From positions 1 through 64,000 of IMG/VR virus record IMGVR_UViG_3300005340_000040: DNA of 64,000 bases. One strand, 5' to 3'. The notes beneath the pieces are model-generated. The model saw only the letters and a program-made list of their open reading frames with translations, ran no database searches and was not told the origin of the DNA. This document shows, one piece after another, positions 6,773-12,982 of this stretch. Each line of letters opens with the position of its first letter. The stretch's first letter is position 1. The position numbers and the translations under genes are program-made. The stretch comes from a virus.

Positions 6773-6776
6773 CCGA

Positions 6777-6851
6777 GGCCCCATCTTCTAAAAGGTTCAG
6801 GATGCTAGCCCTTCAAGCTGGTCGATGCGGGTTCGAACCCCGCTGGGGTCG
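6777..6851 (+). tRNA. tRNA-Glu (TTC) with C33
   Basis: Acceptor GGCCCCA/TGGGGTC, anticodon stem CTAGC/GCTGG around CCTTCAA: C at position 33 (6811) instead of U. Closely similar body to the Glu(CTC) gene, which has the normal U33. Discriminator G. Confidence 0.9.
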
Positions 6852-6891
6852 CGGAAGCGGCATATCCAACATGCTGAACGATGAGAATAAC

Positions 6892-6978
6892 GCCACCGTG
6901 GTGGAATTCCCGGTAGACTCGCGACGTTGAGAGCGTCGTGCCCGAAAGGGCGTGCGGGTTCGAACCCCGCCGGTGGCA
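6892..6978 (+). tRNA. tRNA-Leu (GAG)
   Basis: Class II, variable arm TGCCC-GAAA-GGGCG. Acceptor GCCACCG/CGGTGGC, anticodon stem CGACG/CGTCG around TTGAGAG, discriminator A. Confidence 0.93.
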
Positions 6979-6991
6979 CCCAACGGTACAT

Positions 6992-7080
6992 GCTAACGTG
7001 GTGAAAATTACGGTAGACACGCTACGCTCAGAACGTAGAGCCCCTCACGGGGTGTGGGGGTTCGAGTCCCCCCGTTAGCA
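6992..7080 (+). tRNA. tRNA-Leu (CAG)
   Basis: Class II. Acceptor GCTAACG/CGTTAGC, anticodon stem CTACG/CGTAG around CTCAGAA, variable arm CCCC-TCAC-GGGG, discriminator A. Confidence 0.93.
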
Positions 7081-7084
7081 CAAC

Positions 7085-7159
7085 GCCCCGGTAGCTCAGC
7101 GGAACGAGAGCGCCACGCTTCGAACGTGGGGGTCGTGGGTTCGAACCCCACCCGGGGCT
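7085..7159 (+). tRNA. tRNA-Arg (TCG)
   Basis: Acceptor GCCCCGG/CCGGGGC, anticodon stem CCACG/CGTGG around CTTCGAA, T-arm GTGGG/CCCAC. Confidence 0.93.
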
Positions 7160-7167
7160 CCCATCAT

Positions 7168-7253
7168 GCCGTCGTGGTGTAATTGGTAGGCACAGCGCGT
7201 TTAGAGCGCGCCGCCCCGGGAGGGGCGTGGGGGTTCGAGTCCCCCCGGCGGCA
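7168..7253 (+). tRNA. tRNA-Leu (TAG)
   Basis: Class II. Acceptor GCCGTCG/CGGCGGC, anticodon stem GCGCG/CGCGC around TTTAGAG, discriminator A. Confidence 0.92.
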
Positions 7254-7271
7254 CGGTGAAAGGACGGGTCC

Positions 7272-7736
7272 ATGCAGTTCTTCGTGCGCAGCAGGTTCGA
7301 TGCGGAATCAATGGGCGATGAGCACGCCGGTGAACCGCACCTGATCATCTCGGTGTCATGCCCGGGCGACCCGCCGGCGCGGCTCCCCACGTGGCCCACC
7401 ACCCTGCACGTGGAGCGGCTCCAGTTCAGCGACATGGACTCAGCCGCCGGCCTCCACGAGAGCGTGGCGCACGAGCTCTTCACGCGCGAACAGGCCGCTA
7501 GCATCCTGCGGGCCGTGAAGCGGCATGCCAACGCTGAGCGCATCATCGTCCACTGCGGCGCCGGCCTCAGCAGGTCACCTGCCATCGCCGCAGCCCTCAC
7601 GAAAATTCTTGGGGGCGACGATTCAGGGTACTTCAAGCGCTACATGCCCAATATGTGGGTGTACCGCCTGCTCCTTGAGGAGCACAGGTCGCAGCTCGAC
7701 GCTCAGGCCCCCAGCGGGGCTGGTGCGGGCTGCTAG
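7272..7736 (+). CDS. Cys-based protein phosphatase (dual-specificity-like)
   Basis: The active-site P-loop IVHCGAGLSRSP (HC-x5-R, near residues 94-105) is intact, with a candidate general-acid Asp in the FSDMDSAAG stretch near residue 55. The 154-residue size fits a minimal dual-specificity or tyrosine phosphatase domain. No signal peptide. The gene sits inside the tRNA array between Leu(TAG) and Arg(GCG). The same fold also acts on RNA 5'-ends or inositol phosphates in other families, so a protein substrate is not certain. Confidence 0.75.
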   Translation: MQFFVRSRFDAESMGDEHAGEPHLIISVSCPGDPPARLPTWPTTLHVERLQFSDMDSAAGLHESVAHELFTREQAASILRAVKRHANAERIIVHCGAGLSRSPAIAAALTKILGGDDSGYFKRYMPNMWVYRLLLEEHRSQLDAQAPSGAGAGC

Positions 7737-7742
7737 CACATT

Positions 7743-7815
7743 CTCCACGTAGCTCATCGGACAGAGCGCCCGTCTGCGAAGCGGGAGGTAGGGGGTTCGA
7801 GTCCCCCCGTGGAGG
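7743..7815 (+). tRNA. tRNA-Arg (GCG)
   Basis: Acceptor CTCCACG/CGTGGAG, anticodon stem CCCGT/GCGGG around CTGCGAA. G34 is unusual: bacteria normally read CGC/CGU with ACG (inosine). Discriminator G. Confidence 0.92.
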
Positions 7816-7817
7816 CG

Positions 7818-8291
7818 ATGAACGCACCCGTCGAGTGGGAGGTCGTGCCGGCGGAGTCCAGGCTATCGCCGCCGGAAGCATCGCGTGCCAGGAAGCTCCT
7901 CGTCACCGGCGACCGTGGGTGGAACGACGTCGAGCGCGTCGTGGAGGTGCTGGGCATGTTCACGCACGGGACGGTGCTGGTCCATGGAGCGTGCCGCGGC
8001 GCCGACGTCGTGTGCGCTGCCGTCGGGGAGGCGATGGGCTTCAACCTGCATGCCTACCCAGCCGACTGGGCCAACCACGGCCGCGCAGCGGGCCCCATCA
8101 GGAACCAACGCATGATCACCTGCGAGCACCTCGACCATGATCCGATCGACCTCTGCCTCGCGTTCCACAACGACATCGTGAATAGCAGGGGCACCGCCGA
8201 CATGGCGAGGCGCACGGTGAGGACGGGCATCCGCTGCATCCTGTTCACCTCCGCCTACGAGCTGCGTCCCGTCCTGGCGGGCGTGCGTTGA
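7818..8291 (+). CDS. SLOG-family (YspA/DUF2493-like) protein
   Basis: The product shows the nucleotide-binding pattern of YspA-type SLOG proteins: KLLVTGDRGWND near residue 26, VLVHGACRGADVVCA near 54, then YPADWANHGRAAGPIRNQRM near 80. SLOG domains bind nucleotides or NAD/ADP-ribose-related ligands and often occur in conflict systems. ATG 7818 is chosen; an upstream GTG (7809) lies inside the tRNA. The stop overlaps the next gene's start by four bases (ATGA-type). The ligand is unknown. Confidence 0.75.
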   Translation: MNAPVEWEVVPAESRLSPPEASRARKLLVTGDRGWNDVERVVEVLGMFTHGTVLVHGACRGADVVCAAVGEAMGFNLHAYPADWANHGRAAGPIRNQRMITCEHLDHDPIDLCLAFHNDIVNSRGTADMARRTVRTGIRCILFTSAYELRPVLAGVR

Positions 8292-8962
8292 ACATCGGCA
8301 CCACGTTGGCTAGAATGGCACCGGTGCGTGCGCTGGGTAGGCCATGGATCGTTCGCTTGCTGTGCGCCGGCGCGTTGGCGACGGCGTCCCACGCCCGAGC
8401 GCAGCCGCTAGCGCCCCCGCGGCGCGACCACGACATGGTCCGGACGCCCATAGAGCAAGGCGAGCTCACGACCGTCCTGCGCGAGGGGCACCTGCAGGCC
8501 TACGGCGTCCTCCCCGGGCAGAACCGCTTGATCATGGCCTGGGCGCAGGTGGCCCTCGAGAACGGCATGGGCAGGTACGCCTACAACCACAACCTAGGGA
8601 ACCTCGTCCCCAGCCGCGGGCAGGACAGCTTCTACAGCGCGGGCGACAAGCATCGCTATCGGCACTTCGACAGCTTCATAGACGCCGCGGGGGCGTACTG
8701 GAGGGTGCTGGGCCGGTGCCCCCCAGCGCTCAGGGCGTTCGACGCCGGTAACCCCCGACGGGCGGCAGCGGCGCTTCGCGGCTGCGCCTACTTCGAGGCA
8801 CCGGTGGAGGCGTACGCTGAGGGGTTGGTCGGGCTGCAGCGCTACGCGTACCCGAACGCACTGACCGAGGAGATGCGTGAAGAGCACCAACGAATCGTCC
8901 AGGCCAGCATCGACCCAGCACGCTGCGTCCCAACCCCCGACGATCTCCTCATTTCGAGGTGA
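8288..8962 (+). CDS. Secreted GH73-like peptidoglycan hydrolase (endolysin candidate)
   Basis: A signal peptide (IVRLLCAGALATASHARA, near residues 21-38) precedes a domain with the glucosaminidase pattern AQVALENGMGRYAYNHNLGN near 86-105 and YRHFDSFIDAAGAYWRVL further on, close to FlgJ/GH73 enzymes. The Glu in ALENG is the expected catalytic acid. Such enzymes cut the glycan strands of peptidoglycan. The signal peptide suggests export by the host Sec system, so lysis could be holin-independent. It overlaps the NADAR gene by 86 bases. Confidence 0.7.
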   Translation: MNIGTTLARMAPVRALGRPWIVRLLCAGALATASHARAQPLAPPRRDHDMVRTPIEQGELTTVLREGHLQAYGVLPGQNRLIMAWAQVALENGMGRYAYNHNLGNLVPSRGQDSFYSAGDKHRYRHFDSFIDAAGAYWRVLGRCPPALRAFDAGNPRRAAAALRGCAYFEAPVEAYAEGLVGLQRYAYPNALTEEMREEHQRIVQASIDPARCVPTPDDLLISR

Positions 8963-9365
8963 GTTCTGGTTCCTCAGCAACTTCTACGCAGCGTCGATCT
9001 GGGTCGACGGTGAGAGGTACGCCACCGTCGAGCACGCCTACCAAGCAGCCAAGACCGACGACCTGGCCTCGCGCCGCCTGATACGCGAGGCAGCGACCCC
9101 CGCGATCGCAAAGCGCCTGGGTCGCTGCTGCGGCCTGGCCCCCGACTGGGACTCGCGGCGGTTGGGCGTGATGCTCGACCTCGTGCGAAAGAAGTTCGAG
9201 AACCCGCTCCTACGGGCCATGCTGCTGGCGACGGAGGATGCGGTGCTGGTCGAGGGCAACACCTGGAACGATACGTTCTGGGGCGTCTGCCGCGGCCGGG
9301 GCGAGAACTGGTTGGGCCGCATCCTGATGCAGGTCCGTGAAGAGTGCCGACAGCAGTCCACGTGA
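8877..9365 (+). CDS. NADAR-domain protein (YbiA/DUF1768)
   Basis: Starts at GTG 8877 behind GAGGAGAT, inside the 3' end of the lysin gene. Diagnostic motifs are visible: FRGEFWFLSNFY (residues 26-37), TVEHAYQAAK (50-59) and the C-terminal GNTWNDTFWGVCRGRGENWLG (124-144). NADAR proteins act on ADP-ribose-linked substrates; some remove ADP-ribose from guanine in nucleic acids. In a phage this could undo host ADP-ribosylation of DNA or RNA or handle NAD breakdown products. Size (162 aa) is normal for the family. Confidence 0.88.
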   Translation: MKSTNESSRPASTQHAASQPPTISSFRGEFWFLSNFYAASIWVDGERYATVEHAYQAAKTDDLASRRLIREAATPAIAKRLGRCCGLAPDWDSRRLGVMLDLVRKKFENPLLRAMLLATEDAVLVEGNTWNDTFWGVCRGRGENWLGRILMQVREECRQQST

Positions 9366-9379
9366 AGAAGTCAAAACAC

Positions 9380-9454
9380 CTCCTCGTAGCTCAGCGGAAT
9401 CAGAGCGCCCGCCTCCTAAGCGGGAAGTCGCCGGTTCGAATCCGGCCGGGGAGA
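9380..9454 (+). tRNA. tRNA-Arg (CCT)
   Basis: Acceptor CTCCTCG/CGGGGAG, anticodon stem CCCGC/GCGGG around CTCCTAA, T-arm GCCGG/CCGGC. First of three Arg tRNAs in a row. Confidence 0.93.
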
Positions 9455-9473
9455 CAGCATCGTCCACGCCCAC

Positions 9474-9546
9474 CTCCTCGTAGCTCAGCGGACAGAGCAC
9501 CAGGCTCCGAACCTGGGGGCCGCGCGTTCAAGTCGCGCCGAGGAGG
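9474..9546 (+). tRNA. tRNA-Arg (CCG)
   Basis: Acceptor CTCCTCG/CGAGGAG, anticodon stem CCAGG/CCTGG around CTCCGAA, T-loop TTCAAGT. Acceptor and D-arm nearly identical to the preceding tRNA, suggesting duplication. Confidence 0.92.
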
Positions 9547-9559
9547 CCTTCCTACGCAT

Positions 9560-9634
9560 GCCCCCGTGGCTCGAGCGGACGTAGGCGTCCGCCTTCTAAG
9601 CGGAAGAAGGCAGGTTCGAATCCTGCCGGGGGCG
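9560..9634 (+). tRNA. tRNA-Arg (TCT)
   Basis: Acceptor GCCCCCG/CGGGGGC, anticodon stem TCCGC/GCGGA around CTTCTAA. The D-stem is imperfect. Confidence 0.9.
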
Positions 9635-9717
9635 CTGCACCGAATTCGCGGTCCCTGGACGGAGTAGTGTGGTCTAGGACGGTCTGATTGGGTCCGAGCG
9701 ACCCGAGGAGAAGCCTC

Positions 9718-9996
9718 ATGACGATGCTCGCGAGGGACAAGAAGGACTGCAGCAGGCGAAAGTCGACGGGCGGCGGCCGACGTCCCGACCTCAGGAACAT
9801 CCGCAGGGAGGAGGCCAGCGCTCGTCAGGCGTCATGGTCGCTCCTCAGCGCTGAAAAGCAGCTTGCCGAGCTCGACCGTCGCTTGGGTAAGGGGATTGGG
9901 GCCGTGAAGCAGCGTGCCCGCCTCGCGGTTCGTGTCGAACGTACGAAGATGGTCACCACGAACCAGCAACCGACGAAGAGCTCCAGATCACGCTAG
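9718..9996 (+). CDS. Small basic protein, 92 aa
   Basis: ATG 9718 follows GAGGAG with a 7-base spacer; an upstream in-frame TTG (9688) has no ribosome site. The chain is strongly basic (LARDKKDCSRRK near the start, SSRSR at the end) with a helical middle (LLSAEKQLAELDRRLG). Nucleic-acid binding is plausible from charge alone; the family is not recognised. Confidence 0.5.
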   Translation: MTMLARDKKDCSRRKSTGGGRRPDLRNIRREEASARQASWSLLSAEKQLAELDRRLGKGIGAVKQRARLAVRVERTKMVTTNQQPTKSSRSR

Positions 9997-10036
9997 GCCC
10001 ACGACCAGCGTTCCTTCGCTTAGCCTTCGCTTCGAC

Positions 10037-10108
10037 GACCGCTTAGCTCAGCGGTAGAGCGCCTGCCCGACGAGCAGGAGGTCGCTGGTTCGAACCCAGC
10101 AGCGGTCA
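10037..10108 (+). tRNA. tRNA-Val (GAC) with C33
   Basis: Acceptor GACCGCT/AGCGGTC, D-arm GCTC/GAGC, anticodon stem CCTGC/GCAGG around CCGACGA: C at 33 (10068) and G at 37. Discriminator A. Confidence 0.87.
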
Positions 10109-10110
10109 CG

Positions 10111-10506
10111 ATGAGCACCGACACGAAGCAGGTCATCGTGGTCAGGCGTGACCTGAACATGCGCAAGGGCAAGCTGGCCGCCCAGGTCGCGCATGCCAGC
10201 GTGAAGTTCCTGGTCGAGAACAACGAGTCAGACCGCGGCGACGCGCTCCTCGTACGATTGACGCCCGATGAGGCATCGTGGCTCCTGGGCGAGGGCGGCA
10301 GCACCAAGATCGTCGTAGGCGTCGACACCGAGGGCGCCCTGCAGGACCTGATCTTCAGGGCGAAGCTCCTGGGCATCGAGGCGTTCCCGATCGTCGACGC
10401 CGGGCGCACGGAGTTCAACGGTGTGCCAACGTTGACGTGCGCTGCCTTCGGCCCCGCCGCGGCGGCGGCGCTCGACGAGCTGACGGGGAACCTGAAGCTC
10501 CTGTGA
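10111..10506 (+). CDS. pth2: Peptidyl-tRNA hydrolase 2 (archaeal/eukaryotic type)
   Basis: The 131-residue product matches Pth2 throughout: KQVIVVRRDLNMRKGKLAAQ (residues 6-25, with the catalytic-site Lys), HASVKF near 29, a KIVVGVDTEG strand near 68, and the C-terminal signature DAGRTEFNG near 97 followed by a GPA...LDELTGNLKLL end. It should release peptides from stalled peptidyl-tRNA so that tRNA can be reused. It begins two bases after tRNA-Val and is in the middle of the array, a fitting place. A second, more divergent Pth2-like gene is at 35243-35602. Confidence 0.92.
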   Translation: MSTDTKQVIVVRRDLNMRKGKLAAQVAHASVKFLVENNESDRGDALLVRLTPDEASWLLGEGGSTKIVVGVDTEGALQDLIFRAKLLGIEAFPIVDAGRTEFNGVPTLTCAAFGPAAAAALDELTGNLKLL

Positions 10507-10526
10507 GCGGACGACTTGCATGATAC

Positions 10527-10611
10527 GGAAGCGTACTCAAGCGGCTGACGAGGCCCGCTTGCTAAGCGGGAGGCCCTACGGGGTCCATGGGTTCGAATCC
10601 CATCGCTTCCT
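10527..10611 (+). tRNA. tRNA-Ser (GCT)
   Basis: Class II. Acceptor GGAAGCG/CGCTTCC, anticodon stem CCCGC/GCGGG around TTGCTAA, T-arm ATGGG/CCCAT. Discriminator T rather than the usual G. Confidence 0.92.
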
Positions 10612-10620
10612 CGAACACGT

Positions 10621-10707
10621 GGAGGGTTGGCTGAGAGGACTAAGGCGGCCGCCTTGAAAGCGGCAGGGGCCCATGGGCTCCCGGGGGTTCGAATCCCTCA
10701 CCCTCCT
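10621..10707 (+). tRNA. tRNA-Ser (TGA)
   Basis: Class II. Acceptor GGAGGGT/ACCCTCC, anticodon stem GCCGC/GCGGC around CTTGAAA, long variable arm. Discriminator T. Confidence 0.92.
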
Positions 10708-10745
10708 CGGGCGGGAAATCCAGGCAATGAGCGGGAGGACGATGC

Positions 10746-10976
10746 ATGCCGACGCGTAAGATCAACGATGCATGGCCGGGCGCAGCTAGCGGAACGCACC
10801 CACCGTGCCACGACCGTGAGCACCGACCGCCCAACATGCAGGTCTTCGAACCTGGAACGTACGAGCACGAGTGCCCCTCCTGCCGGCAACGAACCGTGTT
10901 CACCGTGAACGGTTTCACACATGGAAGCGTGGCTGAGAGGCCCAAGGCGCCCACCTCGAAAGTGGGATGGCGGTGA
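10746..10976 (+). CDS. Small CxxC protein whose 3' end runs into tRNA-Ser
   Basis: ATG 10746 follows GGGAGGA. Residues 15-56 resemble a short phage zinc-ribbon-like family: THPPCHDREHRPPNMQ, then a Gly-x-Tyr-Glu-His block, CPSC and RTVFTVNG. The frame then continues through the tRNA-Ser(CGA) gene and stops inside it (10974-10976), adding about 18 residues that are just tRNA sequence read as protein. The original stop seems to have been lost. Function unknown. Confidence 0.55.
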   Translation: MPTRKINDAWPGAASGTHPPCHDREHRPPNMQVFEPGTYEHECPSCRQRTVFTVNGFTHGSVAERPKAPTSKVGWR

Positions 10977-11012
10977 TGAACCGCCACGTGGGTTCGAATC
11001 CCACCGCTTCCT
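10923..11012 (+). tRNA. tRNA-Ser (CGA)
   Basis: Class II. Acceptor GGAAGCG/CGCTTCC (identical to Ser(GCT)), anticodon stem CCCAC/GTGGG around CTCGAAA. Its first 54 bases overlap the preceding protein frame. Confidence 0.92.
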
Positions 11013-11013
11013 C

Positions 11014-11102
11014 GGAGGAATGGCTGAGAGGTTGAAGGCACCACGTTGGAATCGTGGCGGGCCCCCGCTGGGGCCCCACGGGTTCGAATCCCGTTTCCTC
11101 CT
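11014..11102 (+). tRNA. tRNA-Ser (GGA)
   Basis: Class II. Acceptor GGAGGAA/TTCCTCC, anticodon stem CCACG/CGTGG around TTGGAAT, variable arm GGGCCCC-CGCT-GGGGCCC. One base after Ser(CGA). Confidence 0.92.
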
Positions 11103-11119
11103 CCGACGAGACAGACGAC

Positions 11120-11191
11120 GCAGGCATAGCACAACAGGTAGTGCGCCACCTTGCCATGGTGATGATGCGGGTTCGAGCCCCGCTGCCCGCT
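11120..11191 (+). tRNA. tRNA-Gly (GCC)
   Basis: Acceptor GCAGGCA/TGCCCGC with one A-C mismatch, D-arm GCAC/GTGC, anticodon loop TTGCCAT, T-arm GCGGG/CCCGC. Confidence 0.88.
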
Positions 11192-11223
11192 CCCTCCTGC
11201 TCCAGTACGCGGAGCGAAGGATC

Positions 11224-11296
11224 GCGGACGTGGTGTTCAAGGGCAGCATGGCTGGCTTCCAACCAGCAGGTACCGGTTCGACCCCGGTCGTCCGCT
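11224..11296 (+). tRNA. tRNA-Gly (TCC)
   Basis: Acceptor GCGGACG/CGTCCGC, anticodon stem GCTGG/CCAGC around CTTCCAA, T-arm ACCGG/CCGGT. Confidence 0.93.
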
Positions 11297-11306
11297 CGAG
11301 GTTCAG

Positions 11307-11624
11307 ATGGGTTCTGAGAAGAAGAGGGTGCGTGCAGCGTTTCGCAATGCGGTGTTTTCCCGCGACAGCAACCGGTGCCGAGCGTGCGCTAGCCCGAGCG
11401 TCGCGCTCGATGCGCACCACATCACCGACAGGAACCTGATGCCCAACGGCGGCTACGTTGCGGAGAACGGCATCTCGCTGTGTCAAACGTGCCACGAGAA
11501 GGCTGAGGTCTACCACTCCACGGGAACAGCGCTGCTGGGCTGGTCGCCGGACGACCTGTACAGGTTGATCGGATCAACGTACGATCTGGCGGTCGCCGCG
11601 GCCAAGCGCAGCGGCGGGTGCTAG
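11307..11624 (+). CDS. HNH endonuclease
   Basis: A 105-residue HNH domain: a CRACASPS metal-site half near residues 26-33, LDAHHIT near 37 (catalytic His), ENGISLCQTCHEKAE near 52-66 with the N and final CxxCH of the motif. The gene is compact with little outside the nuclease domain, as in free-standing homing endonucleases found among phage tRNA genes. It may mobilise part of the array; a packaging nuclease is the other usual role but is less likely away from a terminase. Confidence 0.85.
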   Translation: MGSEKKRVRAAFRNAVFSRDSNRCRACASPSVALDAHHITDRNLMPNGGYVAENGISLCQTCHEKAEVYHSTGTALLGWSPDDLYRLIGSTYDLAVAAAKRSGGC

Positions 11625-11631
11625 GCCGACG

Positions 11632-11802
11632 ATGAGCAGGAACGTGAAGCACGTGCGCCGGAAGGTAACGCAGGAGCAGGTCGACGCGATGAACCGCATG
11701 CTGCAGCTCAGCAGCGCGCCCTTCCGGTACGCGGTTGGGAACGATGGCCGGTTGACCGAGGTACCGCACCACCATCATGAGCTGCACGGTTGCTGCAGCT
11801 GA
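11632..11802 (+). CDS. Small protein with His-rich and Cys-Cys tail, 56 aa
   Basis: ATG 11632 lies eight bases after the HNH stop. The chain begins MSRNVKHVRRKVTQEQVDAM and ends in EVPHHHHELHGCCS, a possible metal-binding tail. No family recognised. Likely co-transcribed with the HNH gene. Confidence 0.45.
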   Translation: MSRNVKHVRRKVTQEQVDAMNRMLQLSSAPFRYAVGNDGRLTEVPHHHHELHGCCS

Positions 11803-11844
11803 ACCATCGAATCGATCTACGTAAGGAAACGCAGGCAAGGCCTC

Positions 11845-11930
11845 GCCGACGTGCATGGAACACGGTAGACAGCGCAAGCTCAAACCTTGCGGCTCCCAGG
11901 AGCATGTGGGTTCGAACCCCACCGTCGGCA
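11845..11930 (+). tRNA. tRNA-Leu (CAA)
   Basis: Class II. Acceptor GCCGACG/CGTCGGC, anticodon stem GCAAG/CTTGC around CTCAAAC, variable arm GGCTCC-CAG-GAGC, discriminator A. Confidence 0.92.
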
Positions 11931-11932
11931 CG

Positions 11933-12274
11933 ATGAACGACAACGACCAGCAGCCACGAAGGCTCGTGGTCCACTGCAAGCGTGAACCGTTCGACGTCTA
12001 CATCGGGCGCGGGCGTTCGTCGCAGTGGGGCAACCCGTTCTCCGACAACCCGCAGAGCCTAGCGAAGGTCGTCGTCGGCGATCGCAATGAAGCGATCGCC
12101 CGCTACGAAGAGTGGCTGCTGCAGCAGCCGGAGCTGGTCGCACGTGCCAGGAAGGAGCTGCGTGGCAAGGTGCTGGGGTGCTGGTGTTCCCCGCGGGCCT
12201 GCCACGGCGACGTCCTGGCCAGGATCGCGAACGAGGATGGGCCCAGCCCGGTCGAGCGCCCCGAGGAACCGTGA
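11933..12274 (+). CDS. DUF4326-family protein
   Basis: ATG 11933 starts three bases after tRNA-Leu(CAA). The family signature is visible: VHCKREPFDVYIGRGRSSQWGNPF (in two parts, about residues 13-36), then RYEEWL near 56 and LRGKVLGCWCSPRACHGDVL near 76-95 with conserved Cys and His. DUF4326 proteins are common in phages; their activity is not established, although the Cys/His pattern suggests metal or nucleotide binding. The stop overlaps the next start (GTGA). Confidence 0.8.
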   Translation: MNDNDQQPRRLVVHCKREPFDVYIGRGRSSQWGNPFSDNPQSLAKVVVGDRNEAIARYEEWLLQQPELVARARKELRGKVLGCWCSPRACHGDVLARIANEDGPSPVERPEEP

Positions 12275-12888
12275 AATCGTACCCATCGATCCCGTACGCG
12301 GTGACGTCGCGCCTGCCCATCATCGCCTTCGACAAGCTCGACGGCAGCAACGTACGCGCGGAGTGGTCGTCCAAGCGCGGTTGGTACAAGTTCGGCACCC
12401 GCCACAGGCTCATCGTCGACGGGGAGCCCATCTTTGGGCCGGTCCCCCAGCTCATCAACGAGAAGTACGGTGAGCCGCTCGCCCGTGCGATCCACGGGGC
12501 TGGGTTCGACCGCGCGGTGTGCTTCTTTGAGCTGTGGGGCCCAGGATCGTTCGCGGGCTCGCACGATCCGAACGAATCGTTGACGATCACGTTGCTCGAC
12601 GTCGCTCCCTACAACCAGGGGATCCTAGAGCCCGAACGTTTCCTCAGGGTGTGCGGTGGGTTGGACCACGCACGCATCCCGCACTGGGGGCCCTGCACCC
12701 CGGAGTTCATCGAGCAGGTTCGCGCTAGCGAGCTGCCGGAGATGACGTTCGAGGGCGTGGTATGCAAGGCTGCGGCCGAGAACCGCGCAAAGATGCCGAC
12801 GATGTTCAAGCAGAAGTCACGTGCATGGCTCGAGAAGCTACACGAACACTGCCACGGCGACCAGGCCATGTACAGCAGGCTGATATGA
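12271..12888 (+). CDS. RNA ligase family protein (second ligase)
   Basis: GTG 12271 overlaps the DUF4326 stop, so translation is probably coupled. Nucleotidyltransferase motifs: I FDKLDGSN (near residues 19-26, nucleophilic Lys), III CFFELWG near 85, IV MTFEGVVCK near 159 and V MFKQKSRAWL near 177. At 205 residues it is a minimal ligase core without large accessory domains, closest in outline to Rnl2-like enzymes. It should join 3'-OH and 5'-phosphate RNA ends; the substrate is inferred to be tRNA from context. Confidence 0.8.
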   Translation: MKSYPSIPYAVTSRLPIIAFDKLDGSNVRAEWSSKRGWYKFGTRHRLIVDGEPIFGPVPQLINEKYGEPLARAIHGAGFDRAVCFFELWGPGSFAGSHDPNESLTITLLDVAPYNQGILEPERFLRVCGGLDHARIPHWGPCTPEFIEQVRASELPEMTFEGVVCKAAAENRAKMPTMFKQKSRAWLEKLHEHCHGDQAMYSRLI

Positions 12889-12904
12889 CGACGACCCTTC
12901 GCAA

Positions 12905-12980
12905 CGACCGTGGCACTCCCGGTTGGGGTCGGCCGTCTTATAAGCGGCTGCGACAGGGGGCTCGACACCCCCGCGGTCGA
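12905..12980 (+). tRNA. tRNA-like element, possibly tRNA-Ile (TAT)
   Basis: Acceptor CGACCGT/GCGGTCG, anticodon stem GCCGT/GCGGC around CTTATAA (anticodon TAT, codon ATA), T-stem GGGGG/CCCCC. Odd points: T-loop CTCGACA has C54 in place of T, a 7-base variable loop and a D-stem with one mismatch. It ends two bases before the next ATG, as other array tRNAs do. It could be a decayed or unusual tRNA. Confidence 0.5.
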
Positions 12981-12982
12981 CG

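Noticed and set aside
10640-11979. Minus-strand frames of up to 272 codons across Ser, Gly and Leu tRNAs
   Set aside because: Same tRNA-derived artefact.
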